Assembly (NCBI GenBank): GCA_016193065.1
Contig: JACPSX010000025.1
Span: forward strand, 1 to 14,188
Reading direction: 5' to 3'
Length of the DNA stretch: 14,188 nucleotides
Source of the DNA: Candidatus Tectimicrobiota bacterium
GTDB taxonomy: Bacteria; JACPSX01
The notes beneath the pieces were generated by a model. That model was not told where the DNA came from. It ran no database searches and worked only from the letters and a program-made list of their open reading frames with translations. Of this stretch, positions 1 through 8,365 are shown in pieces. How positions within the stretch are numbered: position 1 is the first letter of the stretch; every line of letters starts with the position of its first letter. The position numbers and the translations under genes are program-made.

Positions 1-1
1 A

Positions 2-514
2 GAAGACCGAGCAGCGCCGGCATTCGGTGCACTGGTAGAAGTAGTAGAACCACTCCTTGAGGACACCTTCGATGAGATCGCGCGCTCCGGCCAGGCCGCG
101 CAGGATCCGGCCGGCGAGCGTGAAATACCTCCGGTAGACCGAGCGCACGAGCTCGGCGCGCAGGACCGGCATGTTCTTGGGATCCCCGGAGCCCAGGTAG
201 AACTGGCACTTGTCCGCGCAGGCCCCGCAGCGCACGCAGATGTCCATGAAGAGGCGGAAAGAGCGGTACTTCTCCAGCCTCTCCTTCATCCCCTTCAGGA
301 TGATCTCTTTCCAGTTCGGGGGGAGCTTCCAGTCCTCGTCATAGGGCTGCCACTTGCGCGGGTTGGACAGTCCCAGGTATTCCAGGTGCTTGGGCAGGGC
401 GCTGTAGCAGAAGACCCCTTTGCGGAACTCCACGGCCGGATCTCGCCAGTCCTTCTCGGGGGGGCTGTAGTCGATGCGGGCGACTTCTTCGGGTTTGGGG
501 GATGGTTCCGCCAT
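2..514 (-). CDS. dsrK: DsrK, Hdr-like iron-sulfur subunit of DsrMKJOP (partial, cut by window edge)
   Basis: The frame opens at an ATG at 514 and stays open to the window edge, giving the first 171 residues of a protein normally over 500 long. Cysteines C93, C96, C99 and C103 form a CxxCxxCxxxC [4Fe-4S] motif, and C162, C165 and C168 begin a second one that is cut off. This N-terminal ferredoxin pattern, with the partner dsrM directly upstream, fits DsrK, the cytoplasmic HdrD-like subunit thought to reduce the DsrC trisulfide. The start lies three bases after the dsrM stop, and a purine-rich ribosome site sits in the end of dsrM, so translation is probably coupled. The catalytic CCG domains expected in the C-terminal half lie outside the window and cannot be checked. 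Confidence 0.9.
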   Translation of the reverse strand, partial: MAEPSPKPEEVARIDYSPPEKDWRDPAVEFRKGVFCYSALPKHLEYLGLSNPRKWQPYDEDWKLPPNWKEIILKGMKERLEKYRSFRLFMDICVRCGACADKCQFYLGSGDPKNMPVLRAELVRSVYRRYFTLAGRILRGLAGARDLIEGVLKEWFYYFYQCTECRRCSVF

Positions 515-517
515 GTT

Positions 518-1510
518 CTAGCCCTTCTCCAGAGGCAGCCCGGCCGTCCGGATCTTGTCCCGGAACTCCTCTTCCCACTCCTCGTAGGTGTGGACCTTGA
601 CCGGGTAGTCCCAGGGATTGACGTGTCGCTTCATGCGGTTGTTGTTGGCCAGGTTTCTCGTGGGGCTCAGAAAGACCCCCGCCATGTGCATGAGCTTGCT
701 GAAGGGGAAGTAAGCCACCAGAACGCTCAAGAGGAAAAGGTGAACAAAGAACAGCGGCCCCACTTCTTTGGGTATGACCGGTGAGAAGGTCACCAGGCCC
801 ATGGCGAGCTGCTTGGCGGCCACCGTGTCGATACGGAAGAAGTACCGCATGAGGACTCCGGCGAGGACAACCCCGAGCAGCAGGTAGAGGACGAAGTAAT
901 CGGTGAACAGGGAGACGTAGCGTACCGGGGCGTCCCTGAGCCTCCTGAACAGCAGGTAGCCGAGCCCCGCCAGAATCAGAATGTCCGTCATGTAGAGGTC
1001 CGGCACACCGATCTGGAAGAACCCGTCCAGTCCAGAGAGCAGGTTCACGAAACCGGGGATCGGTTCCAGGAAGAAGCGCAAGTGCCGCAGGAGGATGAAC
1101 AGGAAGGACCAGTGAAAGGCCAGGGCGGCAAGCCAGAGGGCCTTGTTTTCCCCGTAGACGAGCCTGGGACCCGCCCGGAGCTCCGCCCGGGTATTGCGGA
1201 AGAGGGACCGGAACAGTCCCACCTCCAGAGCCATCCGGGCCACCACACCCGCTGTGGAGTCGGGGCTCTCCAGCCATCCGGTCTTGATCCACGGCAGGGA
1301 TTTCTGCTGCCCGCAGGTGGTGGGTATGCGGAAGGGGACGGGAGAGCGGGCCCAGCCCGCGACCCTCCAGGCGACTCCCAGGAGAAAAAGAGTGAGGGCG
1401 GCATAGGGTGCCAGGACGCCGAACAGAAGTCGCAGGGGCTCGACCAGGCTCCCCAGGAAGGGGACGGCGGCCAGGACGAGCACCAGGAGGAGCGAATTCA
1501 GCGCCTGCAT
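518..1510 (-). CDS. dsrM: DsrM, NarI-like membrane cytochrome b subunit
   Basis: A 330-residue membrane protein with about five or six hydrophobic segments (around residues 4-24, 30-50, 124-148, 172-190, 200-222 and 252-270). H133 and H143 in one helix region and H257 and H275 near the end are candidate axial ligands for two b hemes, as in the NarI/HdrE family. DsrM takes electrons from the menaquinol pool and passes them to DsrK for reduction of DsrC trisulfide. The tail after residue 285 is charged and probably cytoplasmic. The ATG at 1510 has GAGGGA just upstream and lies six bases after the preceding gene. The following dsrK starts three bases downstream, as expected for a DsrMK module. 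NarI alone is unlikely because no nitrate reductase genes are near. Confidence 0.92.
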   Translation of the reverse strand: MQALNSLLLVLVLAAVPFLGSLVEPLRLLFGVLAPYAALTLFLLGVAWRVAGWARSPVPFRIPTTCGQQKSLPWIKTGWLESPDSTAGVVARMALEVGLFRSLFRNTRAELRAGPRLVYGENKALWLAALAFHWSFLFILLRHLRFFLEPIPGFVNLLSGLDGFFQIGVPDLYMTDILILAGLGYLLFRRLRDAPVRYVSLFTDYFVLYLLLGVVLAGVLMRYFFRIDTVAAKQLAMGLVTFSPVIPKEVGPLFFVHLFLLSVLVAYFPFSKLMHMAGVFLSPTRNLANNNRMKRHVNPWDYPVKVHTYEEWEEEFRDKIRTAGLPLEKG

Positions 1511-1516
1511 AGTCCC

Positions 1517-2032
1517 TCACCCCGCCTTTCTTCCCTGCATTCTTTCCACCAGGTACATCCTGCGCCTGGACTCGCCGGCCTGGATGGCCAGGATCTGCTC
1601 CCGGCACTTGGCGTAGAGCCCGGAGGCGAGCAGGGCCAGTTCGTCAATTCTGCCTTCCAAAGCCGTCAGCGCGTCCGCTGCTTCTTCCCCCTCTTTTCGC
1701 GCCTCTTCCCGGATGATGTTTTTCAGCAAAAAGATGAAACCCACTGCCTGGGCGGCGCTGAAATCCTGAACGGCCCGGATCCGCACGATCGTGTCCAGAA
1801 GACCCTCCAGGCGTGCTCCGTCCCTCTCCCCCAGGAGCTCGTCGAAGAGAGCCGGAAGAGCTTCCTGGAAGGCGTGGCCCACCGGATTGCGAAAGCGATC
1901 CTTCTCCCGCAGGAGAAAGCGGCGGGTGTGCTCGGGATACGTCTCCAAGGTCCGCGTGAGCCAGACCTCGACCACGGTCTTCTTCCGCGCCTTCAGTACC
2001 TCCATCAGGGAACAGTCGCCTTTGGGCTTCAT
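1517..2032 (-). CDS. RsbRD N-terminal-domain-like protein inside the dsr operon
   Basis: A 171-residue soluble, mainly helical protein. It resembles the RsbRD N-terminal domain family (a sensory module found on RsbR-type stressosome proteins): an FRNPVGHAF segment at about residues 47-55, then a helix with IVRIRAVQDF (about 81-90) and AVGFIFLLKNIIREE (about 95-109). No STAS domain, HTH or enzymatic motif follows, so it is a stand-alone sensor-like domain. The ATG at 2032 has GGAGG five bases upstream. It sits 40 bases after dsrC and six bases before dsrM, so it is almost certainly cotranscribed with the DsrC/DsrMK electron-transfer genes. A role as a ligand or redox sensor, or as an accessory to DsrM, is inference only. 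The family call is from pattern memory and needs a profile search. Confidence 0.72.
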   Translation of the reverse strand: MKPKGDCSLMEVLKARKKTVVEVWLTRTLETYPEHTRRFLLREKDRFRNPVGHAFQEALPALFDELLGERDGARLEGLLDTIVRIRAVQDFSAAQAVGFIFLLKNIIREEARKEGEEAADALTALEGRIDELALLASGLYAKCREQILAIQAGESRRRMYLVERMQGRKAG

Positions 2033-2072
2033 GGCGCCTCCACCAAGTCCGTTCTCGCCTCCGGTACCTTCG

Positions 2073-2393
2073 CTAGACGCAGCCCGTGGGCTTGGGGAGG
2101 CCGGCCACCTTGCAGGCCCCCTTGGCCGGGCCGGACGGGAAGAGCTCGTAGATCTTCTTGAGCTGGAAGCCGGTCTCCTTGCAGAGCTTGCGGATCATGG
2201 GGGCGATCCTGAATTCCTGGTAGTAGGTCCGCAAGTAGCGGACCACCTTCCAGTGATCGTCCGTCATCGGCTCGATCCCTTCCTCCCGCTTGGCGATCTC
2301 GGCGGCCACATCCTCATCCCAGAGCTCCGGGTTCTGGATGAACCCGTCCTCGTCCACCTCGAATTCCTTTCCTGCCAGGACAACGGTTCCCAT
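2073..2393 (-). CDS. dsrC: DsrC, sulfur-carrier protein of dissimilatory sulfite reductase
   Basis: A 106-residue protein of normal DsrC length, with the hallmark C-terminal arm: C94 in GACKVAGLPK and penultimate C105 in PTGCV, ten residues apart. Both cysteines being present marks a true DsrC able to carry the trisulfide, rather than a TusE-like relative lacking C94. The arm inserts into DsrAB, where sulfite-derived sulfur is bridged between the two cysteines; DsrMK(JOP) then reduces the trisulfide. The conserved NPELWDEDVA and FRIAPMIRKLCKETG segments are also present. The ATG at 2393 has AGGGGAG about seven bases upstream. A stem-loop just upstream of that ribosome site may tune its expression separately from dsrAB. 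It lies between dsrN and the RsbRD-like gene. Confidence 0.97.
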   Translation of the reverse strand: MGTVVLAGKEFEVDEDGFIQNPELWDEDVAAEIAKREEGIEPMTDDHWKVVRYLRTYYQEFRIAPMIRKLCKETGFQLKKIYELFPSGPAKGACKVAGLPKPTGCV

Positions 2394-2404
2394 CTTTGCT
2401 CCCC

Positions 2405-2426
2405 TTTCACATGGCGCCTTGTGAAA
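2405..2426 (-). promoter_or_regulatory. Stem-loop between dsrN and dsrC, just upstream of the dsrC ribosome site
   Basis: Perfect seven-base arms (TTTCACA and TGTGAAA) flank an eight-base centre that contains the self-complementary GGCGCC. In the transcript the hairpin ends right where the dsrC Shine-Dalgarno AGGGGAG begins. There is no U-run after it, so it is not a classic terminator. It could be an mRNA processing or stability element, or a protein binding site; the function is inferred. Confidence 0.45.
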
Positions 2427-2434
2427 TGGTTCCT

Positions 2435-3973
2435 TCAGCTTCCTCTTGTTTCCCCCCTCACCCCGACCCTCTCCCGCCCCTCAACCTCACCTTCCCCCCA
2501 CAGGGGAGAAGGGAGGGATGAGGGGTGAACTGCGGCAGCGCGACGGCGGTTTGCGTGCAGTCGCGCCTGTCGGACCAAAGCGCTTGCCCATTCGCGGGTC
2601 CCGCCCGCATGGAAGTGACAGAACGAAGCGAGGACGTTCTTGTACACGAGACCGTCCCGTTTCCCGTCGAATCCGTAGCCGCGCTCCATGCGGAAGGCCA
2701 TGCGGAGAGCCCCGGGCCGGGCGCCGCGCACGCGGGAGTAGCGGAATTCGTGGCCCCGCAGCACGGTCCCCGCAGCGAAAAACGGATTGGTTTCCCCCAC
2801 CTCGACCCGGGTGTATCCGTGTCCTTGCGGTCGGCTGCCCAGCTCGAAGGTCACCGGGAAGACGCCCACCATCGGTTGAGCCACGCCTTCCATCACCATG
2901 GCCTCCCCGAGATAGATCAGGCCGCCGCACTCTGCGATGACGGGGAGTCCAGCTTCGATCTCCCGCCGCAGGGCTTTCCGGAATCCGGAATTGGCCGCCA
3001 GTGTTCCCGCGTGGGTCTCGGGGTACCCCCCGCCAATGTAAAGCGCGTCCAACGGGGGAAGGTCAGGATCGGTCAGGGCATTGATCTCCACCAACGTGGC
3101 CCCAAGGCGCTCCAACGCCTCCAGGTTCTCGGGGTAATAGAAGGTGAAGGCGCTGTCTCTCACGACCCCGATCCGTACACCCCGTGCGGAACCCAACGAT
3201 TTCACCTCATTCGATTCGGATGTCCAGGTGAGGGGAGGCACGGCGGTGGCCAGAGCCCGAATGGCTTCCAGGTCCGCATGGTTTTCGACCGCCCGGCGGG
3301 CGACCGTGATCGGCAAGGCTGCCTCCCGATGTTCCGCCGGAGTGAGGAGCCCCAGGTGCCGTTCCGGAAGCTCCGTGTCCGGGAGGCGGGGAATACTTCC
3401 CAGCACGGGCAATCCGCAGATCTCCTCCACGGCCGTTCGGATCGCCGCTTCCTGACGGGGTGTGGCCACCCGGTTTAAAATGACGCCCGCCAGATGCACC
3501 TCGGGGTCCATCCGCTGGCACCCTAAAACCATGGCGGCTACAGTGCGCGTCGCTTTCGTGCAATCCACCAGGAGAACCACGGGCGCTTGCAACAGTCTGG
3601 CCAATTCGGCGGTGCTGCCGGCCGGGTACCCAGGCCCAGGGTCTGGGTGGGCGTCCAGGCCGTCGTACAGACCGTGGTTTCCCTCCACCACCAGGATGTC
3701 CGCGCCGCTGCCGTGCTCCCCTGCGGAGAAGAGAATTTGCTTCTCGGACATCAGGTAGGTATCCAAATTGCGGCACGGTCGGCCGGCAGCCAGGGTAAGC
3801 CAGGCCGGGTCAATATAATCCGGGCCTTTCTTGAACGGGGCGACCCGGATTCCCTGCGCACGCCAGGCCGCGATGATCCCCATGGTCACCAGGGTCTTGC
3901 CGGTGCCGCCTCGCAGGCTGCCGATCACCAGCCGGGGACAGGGCTGACTCTTTACTGCGGTTTCGTTGCGCAT
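2435..3973 (-). CDS. dsrN: DsrN, CbiA-like siroheme amidase (cobyrinate a,c-diamide synthase family)
   Basis: A 512-residue protein from the ATG at 3973. The N-terminal ATP-dependent amidoligase domain has a P-loop at G22-G23-T24-G25-K26-T27 and a KKGPDYIDP segment (48-56). The C-terminal half is a class I glutamine amidotransferase-like domain with nucleophile C349 in AECGG and H453/H455 in FCHFHAGG. In dsr clusters this family is DsrN, thought to amidate siroheme to the siroamide used by DsrAB; biosynthetic CbiA/CobB is the alternative, but no cobalamin genes are near. A GTG at 3997 would add eight residues encoded by repeat-like sequence, so 3973 is preferred, although its ribosome site (GGGAG) is modest. 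The last 31 residues (482-512, from 2530 down) are translated dispersed repeat, so the native C-terminus probably ended near residue 481. Confidence 0.93.
   Translation of the reverse strand: MRNETAVKSQPCPRLVIGSLRGGTGKTLVTMGIIAAWRAQGIRVAPFKKGPDYIDPAWLTLAAGRPCRNLDTYLMSEKQILFSAGEHGSGADILVVEGNHGLYDGLDAHPDPGPGYPAGSTAELARLLQAPVVLLVDCTKATRTVAAMVLGCQRMDPEVHLAGVILNRVATPRQEAAIRTAVEEICGLPVLGSIPRLPDTELPERHLGLLTPAEHREAALPITVARRAVENHADLEAIRALATAVPPLTWTSESNEVKSLGSARGVRIGVVRDSAFTFYYPENLEALERLGATLVEINALTDPDLPPLDALYIGGGYPETHAGTLAANSGFRKALRREIEAGLPVIAECGGLIYLGEAMVMEGVAQPMVGVFPVTFELGSRPQGHGYTRVEVGETNPFFAAGTVLRGHEFRYSRVRGARPGALRMAFRMERGYGFDGKRDGLVYKNVLASFCHFHAGGTREWASALVRQARLHANRRRAAAVHPSSLPSPLWGEGEVEGRERVGVRGETRGS
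2453..2530. repeat. Dispersed GC-rich inverted repeat (copy 1), overlapping the dsrN 3' end
   Basis: A run rich in CCCCTCACCCCG, CCCTCTCCC and GGGGAGAAGGGAGGG that can fold back on itself. It resembles the widespread CCCTCACCC...GGGAGAGGG type of dispersed repeat seen in many bacterial genomes. A related copy lies at about 3981-4045. Read in the dsrN frame it encodes the characteristic proline, glycine, glutamate and arginine-rich peptide SLPSPLWGEGEVEG. Confidence 0.7.
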
Positions 3974-3980
3974 TACCCGC

Positions 3981-4045
3981 TCCCGGTCCCCCCCCACCCC
4001 ACCCTCCCCCTCGGAGGGGGGAGGGACAGGGAGGGGGTGAGAAAG
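3981..4045. repeat. Dispersed GC-rich inverted repeat (copy 2), between dsrD and dsrN
   Basis: A C-run/G-run inverted repeat. The core stem pairs CCCTCCCCCTC with GGAGGGGGGAGGG, and outer arms CCCCACCCC and GGGGGTGAG also pair. It shares character with the copy at 2453-2530 that lies at the other end of dsrN. It fills most of the 88-base gap between dsrD and dsrN and could form a strong hairpin in the mRNA, reducing read-through or protecting the upstream dsrAB message. Confidence 0.65.
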
Positions 4046-4061
4046 GCATTTTCAGACAGGC

Positions 4062-4313
4062 TTAGATCTCCGTGCCCTCCTCGGGAGGTAGCTCAACGAA
4101 GCTCCCCCCGTAGTACGTATAGACGCAGCGCCCGGAATCCATGAGGCGGCGCAGGGCCTCCTTGCAGGCTTCCTTGCTGCAGCGCTCCGGGCCGAAGTGC
4201 TCCATCATGGCCTTGGTCAGGTCCGTGGGCTTGAGCTTCTTGACGCCGGTGGCTTCCTTGACCATCCGGTACATCGCTTCCGACAGCTCCTCGATCGTGA
4301 CGGGGTTCGCCAT
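4062..4313 (-). CDS. dsrD: DsrD, small winged-helix protein, allosteric partner of DsrAB
   Basis: An 83-residue protein, close to the roughly 78 residues typical of DsrD, immediately downstream of dsrB as in known sulfate reducers. It shows the helix-helix-helix-hairpin pattern of a winged helix: a helix near residues 7-20, LTKAMMEHF (32-40), CKEALRRLMDSG (50-61), and a wing VYTYYGGSFVELP (64-76). DsrD has been reported to stimulate sulfite reduction by DsrAB rather than act as a DNA-binding regulator. The ATG at 4313 has GAGGAGG upstream and lies ten bases after the dsrB stop; an upstream in-frame extension would overlap dsrB and is rejected. C45, C50 and C63 are present but form no recognised metal site. 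Identification rests on length, fold pattern and position. Confidence 0.85.
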   Translation of the reverse strand: MANPVTIEELSEAMYRMVKEATGVKKLKPTDLTKAMMEHFGPERCSKEACKEALRRLMDSGRCVYTYYGGSFVELPPEEGTEI

Positions 4314-4323
4314 GGTGCCCTCC

Positions 4324-5406
4324 TCACGACTTGATGTGCACGGAACGCTGGTAGGTAAGACCGGCATGCCGGAAGTCGTCAATGTGCTGCTTGGTGAACG
4401 GGATACCGGTCTTCTGGAAGAAGCGGGGCCAGCCAATCCGCTCGATCCACTCGCCCATCCGCTCGTACTTCCGGGCATCCTTCGCCCACACCTCCACGAT
4501 GTTCTTCACCGCGGCCACCACCTCCGGCCAGCGGGGGGGATTGTTGGGCAGGTACGGGATCGCCAGTTTGGAGAACATCGGGGCATGCCGGGCGTTGCTG
4601 ACCTTTCCCCCTACCCAGATGGACACGCCGTCGTTCAGCGCGTTGCTCAAGGGCATGGCGGGGCACACCGTGTAGCAGTTGCCGCAGAACATGCACTGCT
4701 CCTCGATGACCTCCACCGTCTCTTTTCCGTTGATCCGCTTGGGGCGGATGGCTGCGGTGGGGCAGGAAGCCACCACCGTGGGGATCTCGCAGATCTTGGA
4801 GAGCTTCTCCTGGTCGACCTTCGGCGGCCGCCGGTGGATCCCCAGGATTGCAATGTCCGAGCAGTGCACCGCCCCGCACATGTTCAGGCAGCAAGCCAGC
4901 GCCAGCCGCAGCTTGGCCGGCAGCTCCATGGTCTGGAAGTGGCCGATCAGTTCGTCCATCACCGATTTTACGATCCCCGAGGCGTCGGTGGCTGCCGAGT
5001 GGCAGTGGATCCATCCCTGTGTATGGACCATGCTGGAGATGGCGTTTGCGGTTCCACCGACCGGAAAGCCTCTCGTTGTGAGCTCAATGATCAGAGGCCC
5101 CACCTTGTCCGGGTCGGTGAGCAGGAACTCGATGTTGTGGCGGCTCGTGAAGCGCAGGTAGCCGTCGCTGTAGGTGTCCGCCAGGTCGCAAAGCTCGCGG
5201 ATCGTCTGAATGCTCAAGAGCCGCGGCGTCCCGGCCCGCACCGTGTAGAGCTTGTCTCCCGATTCCGCCACATGAACCAAGACCCCGGGCTGAACGATCT
5301 CGTGGTACTTCCACTTCCCGTAGTTTGCCTTCACCACCGGGGGCAGGAACTTTTCGTAATGAGGAGGGCCGATATCGGTCTTCCGTTCCGCAACGGTGTC
5401 AGCCAT
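4324..5406 (-). CDS. dsrB: DsrB, dissimilatory sulfite reductase beta subunit
   Basis: A 360-residue beta subunit of the DsrAB heterotetramer, which reduces sulfite at a siroheme-[4Fe-4S] centre in the cytoplasm. Cluster ligands fit the DsrB pattern: C135 in [12 protein letters not shown], then C172/C173 and C177 in [12 protein letters not shown]. The inserted ferredoxin domain carries C238, C241, C244 and C248 in [16 protein letters not shown]. The C-terminal block [18 protein letters not shown] is typical of the family. The ATG at 5406 has AAGGAGA upstream; a longer open frame exists but overlaps dsrA. It begins 23 bases after the dsrA stop and ends ten bases before dsrD. Length and all key cysteines are intact. 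Whether it belongs to the reductive or oxidative DsrAB branch needs a tree. Confidence 0.98.
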   Translation of the reverse strand: MADTVAERKTDIGPPHYEKFLPPVVKANYGKWKYHEIVQPGVLVHVAESGDKLYTVRAGTPRLLSIQTIRELCDLADTYSDGYLRFTSRHNIEFLLTDPDKVGPLIIELTTRGFPVGGTANAISSMVHTQGWIHCHSAATDASGIVKSVMDELIGHFQTMELPAKLRLALACCLNMCGAVHCSDIAILGIHRRPPKVDQEKLSKICEIPTVVASCPTAAIRPKRINGKETVEVIEEQCMFCGNCYTVCPAMPLSNALNDGVSIWVGGKVSNARHAPMFSKLAIPYLPNNPPRWPEVVAAVKNIVEVWAKDARKYERMGEWIERIGWPRFFQKTGIPFTKQHIDDFRHAGLTYQRSVHIKS

Positions 5407-5429
5407 GGCTTTCTTCTCCTTACAATTGT

Positions 5430-6650
5430 TCACCCTTCGGTCTCGCTCGCCGCTTCGGGCTCTTCTTCGAAGTACTCTTCGTAGAACACGTAGGGGTTCT
5501 CCCGGGGATGGGCCACCATTTCGGGCTTCGGCTCCAGGCCGATGGCCTCCAGGAAATTGCCCAGGCCCACGCGCTGGATGAACTCCCCGACCCGCTCCCG
5601 GCTCTTCCCTTCCTCGGACCAGAGGTCCAAGATCTTTCCCACCAGCTCCTTCAGCTCGGTGTAAGGCGGTTCCATCTTCATGAACGGCACCAGGACCGAG
5701 GAGAGCATCGCCCCCTGCACGATCGGCGCTTTCGAGCCGATGAGGATGACGGCCCCCCTCTCCTGGCCGGGGCGCAGGGCCTTGGGCATGGCGTTGATGC
5801 AGTGCATGCACTTCACGCACCACTCGTCGGCGATGCGGAGTTCCTTCCCGTTCCAGGACATGCACTGGCTGGGGCAGCGCTCGCAGACGTCGGCCTGGAT
5901 GTCGATTCCGTTTTCCGTGTACTCCTTGAGGGCGGCTTGGTCGATCTGGATCTCGTCTCTCCAGGTGCCGATGATGCTCAAGTCCGCCCGGGCGATGGCC
6001 GCCACGCAGTCGTTGGGGCACCCCGAGGCCTTGAACTTGAACTTGTAGGGGAAGGCCGGACGGTGCAGTTCGTCCTGGAAGTGCATGGTGATGTCGTAGG
6101 TGAAGTTCAGGGTGTCGTAGCAGGCCCACTCGCAGCGGGCCGGCCCGACGCAGCAGCTTGGTGTCCGGACGTCCGACCCCGACCCGCCCAGGTCAAACCC
6201 GGCCTTCGTCAGATCGGCAAACGTAGATTCCAGCTCTTCCGTGCGCGTTCCCAGCAGGATAATGTCCCCGGTAGAGCCATGGAGATTCGTAAGTCCCGAG
6301 CCGTGTCGCTCCCAGAGGTCGCAGATGGCGCGCAGGGCCTCGGTCCGATAAAACCAGCCGGCCGGCTGGTTGACCCGCAGTGTGTGGAAGTGGGCGACGT
6401 TGGGGAACTTCTCGGGGACGTCGGAATAGCGGCCGATGACGCCGCCCCCATAGCCCCGCACCCCCACGATCCCGCCGTGCTTCCAGTGGCCGACCTTCTC
6501 CTCGTACGAGAGTTCCAGAACCCCCAGGAGGTCCCGGGCCATGGGGCTTTTCGTGGCGGCCCGCTTGATCTCCCGCACAAAGCTGGGCCACGGCCCTTTC
6601 TCCAGTTCGTCCAGCTTCGGTGTCTGAGAGGGCTTGTTCTCATCACCCAT
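5430..6650 (-). CDS. dsrA: DsrA, dissimilatory sulfite reductase alpha subunit
   Basis: A 406-residue alpha subunit. The siroheme-coupled [4Fe-4S] ligands are visible as C167-x5-C173 in the segment [10 protein letters not shown] and C211-x3-C215 in GCPNDC. The inserted ferredoxin domain uses C256, C259 and C263 (VCERCPSQC) with C278, C281 and C284 (CVKCMHC), ending in the usual [23 protein letters not shown] (65-77) and the NQPAGWFYR segment (94-102) are conserved substrate and cofactor-side regions of the family. The ATG at 6650 is preferred because GGGAGG precedes it at good spacing and the start lies 35 bases after dsrL; the upstream extension overlaps dsrL. The subunit pairs with DsrB and receives DsrC's C-terminal arm. 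Confidence 0.98.
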   Translation of the reverse strand: MGDENKPSQTPKLDELEKGPWPSFVREIKRAATKSPMARDLLGVLELSYEEKVGHWKHGGIVGVRGYGGGVIGRYSDVPEKFPNVAHFHTLRVNQPAGWFYRTEALRAICDLWERHGSGLTNLHGSTGDIILLGTRTEELESTFADLTKAGFDLGGSGSDVRTPSCCVGPARCEWACYDTLNFTYDITMHFQDELHRPAFPYKFKFKASGCPNDCVAAIARADLSIIGTWRDEIQIDQAALKEYTENGIDIQADVCERCPSQCMSWNGKELRIADEWCVKCMHCINAMPKALRPGQERGAVILIGSKAPIVQGAMLSSVLVPFMKMEPPYTELKELVGKILDLWSEEGKSRERVGEFIQRVGLGNFLEAIGLEPKPEMVAHPRENPYVFYEEYFEEEPEAASETEG

Positions 6651-6685
6651 TGTTGTCTTCCTCCCTGGTGCGACGGCCTCGGGGC

Positions 6686-8365
6686 TCACACCATTTCGAT
6701 GTAGCCGCAGGGGCATTCCTCTGCGCACTTCTTGCAGCCCTGGCAAAACTCCAGCTTGAACCGGTAGGGTTGGCCCTTCTCGAAGGGCTTGATCACGGCC
6801 TGGTCCTGGCAGTACTTCCAGCAGTTGTCGCATTCGGAGCACAGGCCGCAGCTCAGGCAGCGCTTGGCTTCGGCGATGACCTGTTCGCGGGTCAGGCCCA
6901 GGTTCACTTCCCGGTCCGGGTCCTGCAAGCGCTCGTCTACCGGGACACGCTCCATCTCCGTGCGTGGCTGCTTGGGGTAATAGTCCAGCCGCATCCGGTC
7001 ATAGGTGATCACCGGAGGCGCAGGAGCGGACTCCACCGGGGTTCCTCGCAGCCGGGAGTGGATAACCTCGGCGGCGCGACGGCCATGGAAGATGGCGGTG
7101 GTGACGATTCCCAATTCCAGGACGTCGCCGCCGGCGAAGGCACCCGGCACTGTGGTTTCCCCGCGGTCGTCTACCGGGATTCCTCCACGCTCGGCTGTGA
7201 AAGACTCCAATCCGGTGAAGTCCGGCTCCTGGCTGATTGCCGCAATGATAGTACTGGCGCCCACGTAGAACTCGGAGCCCGGGATCGGTACCGGGCGGCG
7301 CCGGCCGCTGGCGTCCGGCTCTCCCAGTTCCATCCGCAGGCAGGTCAAACCCACAGCGCAGCCGTTCTCGGTCGCCACCGCGGATGGCGCTGCCAGAAAT
7401 TCGATCTGGATCCCCTCGCGCTTGGCTTCCTCCACCTCCTGCCTGATGGCGGGCATTTCCTGGATGGTTCGGCGGTAGAGGATGGTGGTTTTGGCTCCCA
7501 GGCGCGCCGCCGCGCGGGCCGCGTCCACAGCGGTGTCTCCGCCGCCCACCACGACAACCGTCTTCCCAACGTCCGGTCGCTCACCCGCGTTGACGCGGTG
7601 CAGGAACTCCACGCCGGAGAGCACGTTTGGCGCTTCATCCCCCGGAACCCCGAGGGAGAGCCCTCGGTGTGCGCCGATGCCGACGAAGATCGCCGCATAG
7701 ACCTGGCGGAGATCTTCGTAGGGCACGTCCTTCCCCACCATCGTTTCACAGCGGAGCTCCACGCCCAGGGCAAGAATCCGCGCAATTTCCGCGTCCAGGA
7801 TTTGGCGGGGCAGGCGGTAGGTCGGGATGCCGTAGCGCAGCATGCCGCCTGGCTTCGGGAACGCCTCGAACACCGTCACCGGGTAGCCGCGGCGGGCCAG
7901 TTGGTAGGAGCAGGAGAGACCGGAAGGGCCAGAACCAATTACTGCGATCTTTTCCGGGAGACGATCCTCGCTCAGGCGACGCAGCGGGAATCCTTTCTCC
8001 AGCGCAAAGTCCCCGATGAACCGCTCCAGACAATTGATCGAGGCGGGAGCATCCAAGTGATTCCGGTTGCACGCTTCCTCGCACGGGTGGGGGCAAACCC
8101 GTCCGCACACGGCCGGCAGGGGGTTTCGCTCCGCGATGATATAAAACGCCTGCTCGAAGGCCTGGTCGTACGATTTCCCGTGGGTCTCGGCCTGGGCAAT
8201 GTTGGTGAGGACGGCGCGAATGTCCGTGTGGTTCGGACAGACGTCCGAGCAAGGCGGCGTCTTGAGCACGAACTGGGGTCTGAGCGGCGAGGTTGCTCGT
8301 GCACCTGGCCCTGCGGCTATGCCGGAGAGTCCTCCGAGCTTTCGAACCTTCTTGATGACGGGCAC
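6686..8365 (-). CDS. dsrL: DsrL, NAD(P)H-linked iron-sulfur flavoprotein
   Basis: A 559-residue protein built like the glutamate synthase small subunit with added ferredoxin domains. In order: an N-terminal Fe-S domain (C39, C43, C87, C91, C95, C99), an FAD Rossmann motif GSGPSG (144-149), an NAD(P)-binding motif GGGDTA (274-279) followed by R298-R299 suggestive of NADP(H), the second FAD motif GGD (412-414), and a C-terminal ferredoxin-like domain with C503, C506, C509, C512, C515, C519 and C541, C544, C547, C551. This domain order and the position beside dsrA identify DsrL, which passes electrons between NAD(P)H and DsrAB/DsrC. The start is a GTG at 8365 with AGGAGA upstream. It is the first gene of the operon, about 63 bases below the predicted start point of a sigma-54 promoter. 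Whether it is DsrL type 1 or 2 needs a tree. A GltD-like paralogue is less likely in this context. Confidence 0.92.
   Translation of the reverse strand: MPVIKKVRKLGGLSGIAAGPGARATSPLRPQFVLKTPPCSDVCPNHTDIRAVLTNIAQAETHGKSYDQAFEQAFYIIAERNPLPAVCGRVCPHPCEEACNRNHLDAPASINCLERFIGDFALEKGFPLRRLSEDRLPEKIAVIGSGPSGLSCSYQLARRGYPVTVFEAFPKPGGMLRYGIPTYRLPRQILDAEIARILALGVELRCETMVGKDVPYEDLRQVYAAIFVGIGAHRGLSLGVPGDEAPNVLSGVEFLHRVNAGERPDVGKTVVVVGGGDTAVDAARAAARLGAKTTILYRRTIQEMPAIRQEVEEAKREGIQIEFLAAPSAVATENGCAVGLTCLRMELGEPDASGRRRPVPIPGSEFYVGASTIIAAISQEPDFTGLESFTAERGGIPVDDRGETTVPGAFAGGDVLELGIVTTAIFHGRRAAEVIHSRLRGTPVESAPAPPVITYDRMRLDYYPKQPRTEMERVPVDERLQDPDREVNLGLTREQVIAEAKRCLSCGLCSECDNCWKYCQDQAVIKPFEKGQPYRFKLEFCQGCKKCAEECPCGYIEMV

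Noticed and set aside
3974-3997. GTG at 3997 as the dsrN start
   Set aside because: The extra eight residues are encoded by repeat-like sequence and do not look like the start of a CbiA-family protein; the ATG at 3973 gives a normal N-terminus before the P-loop.
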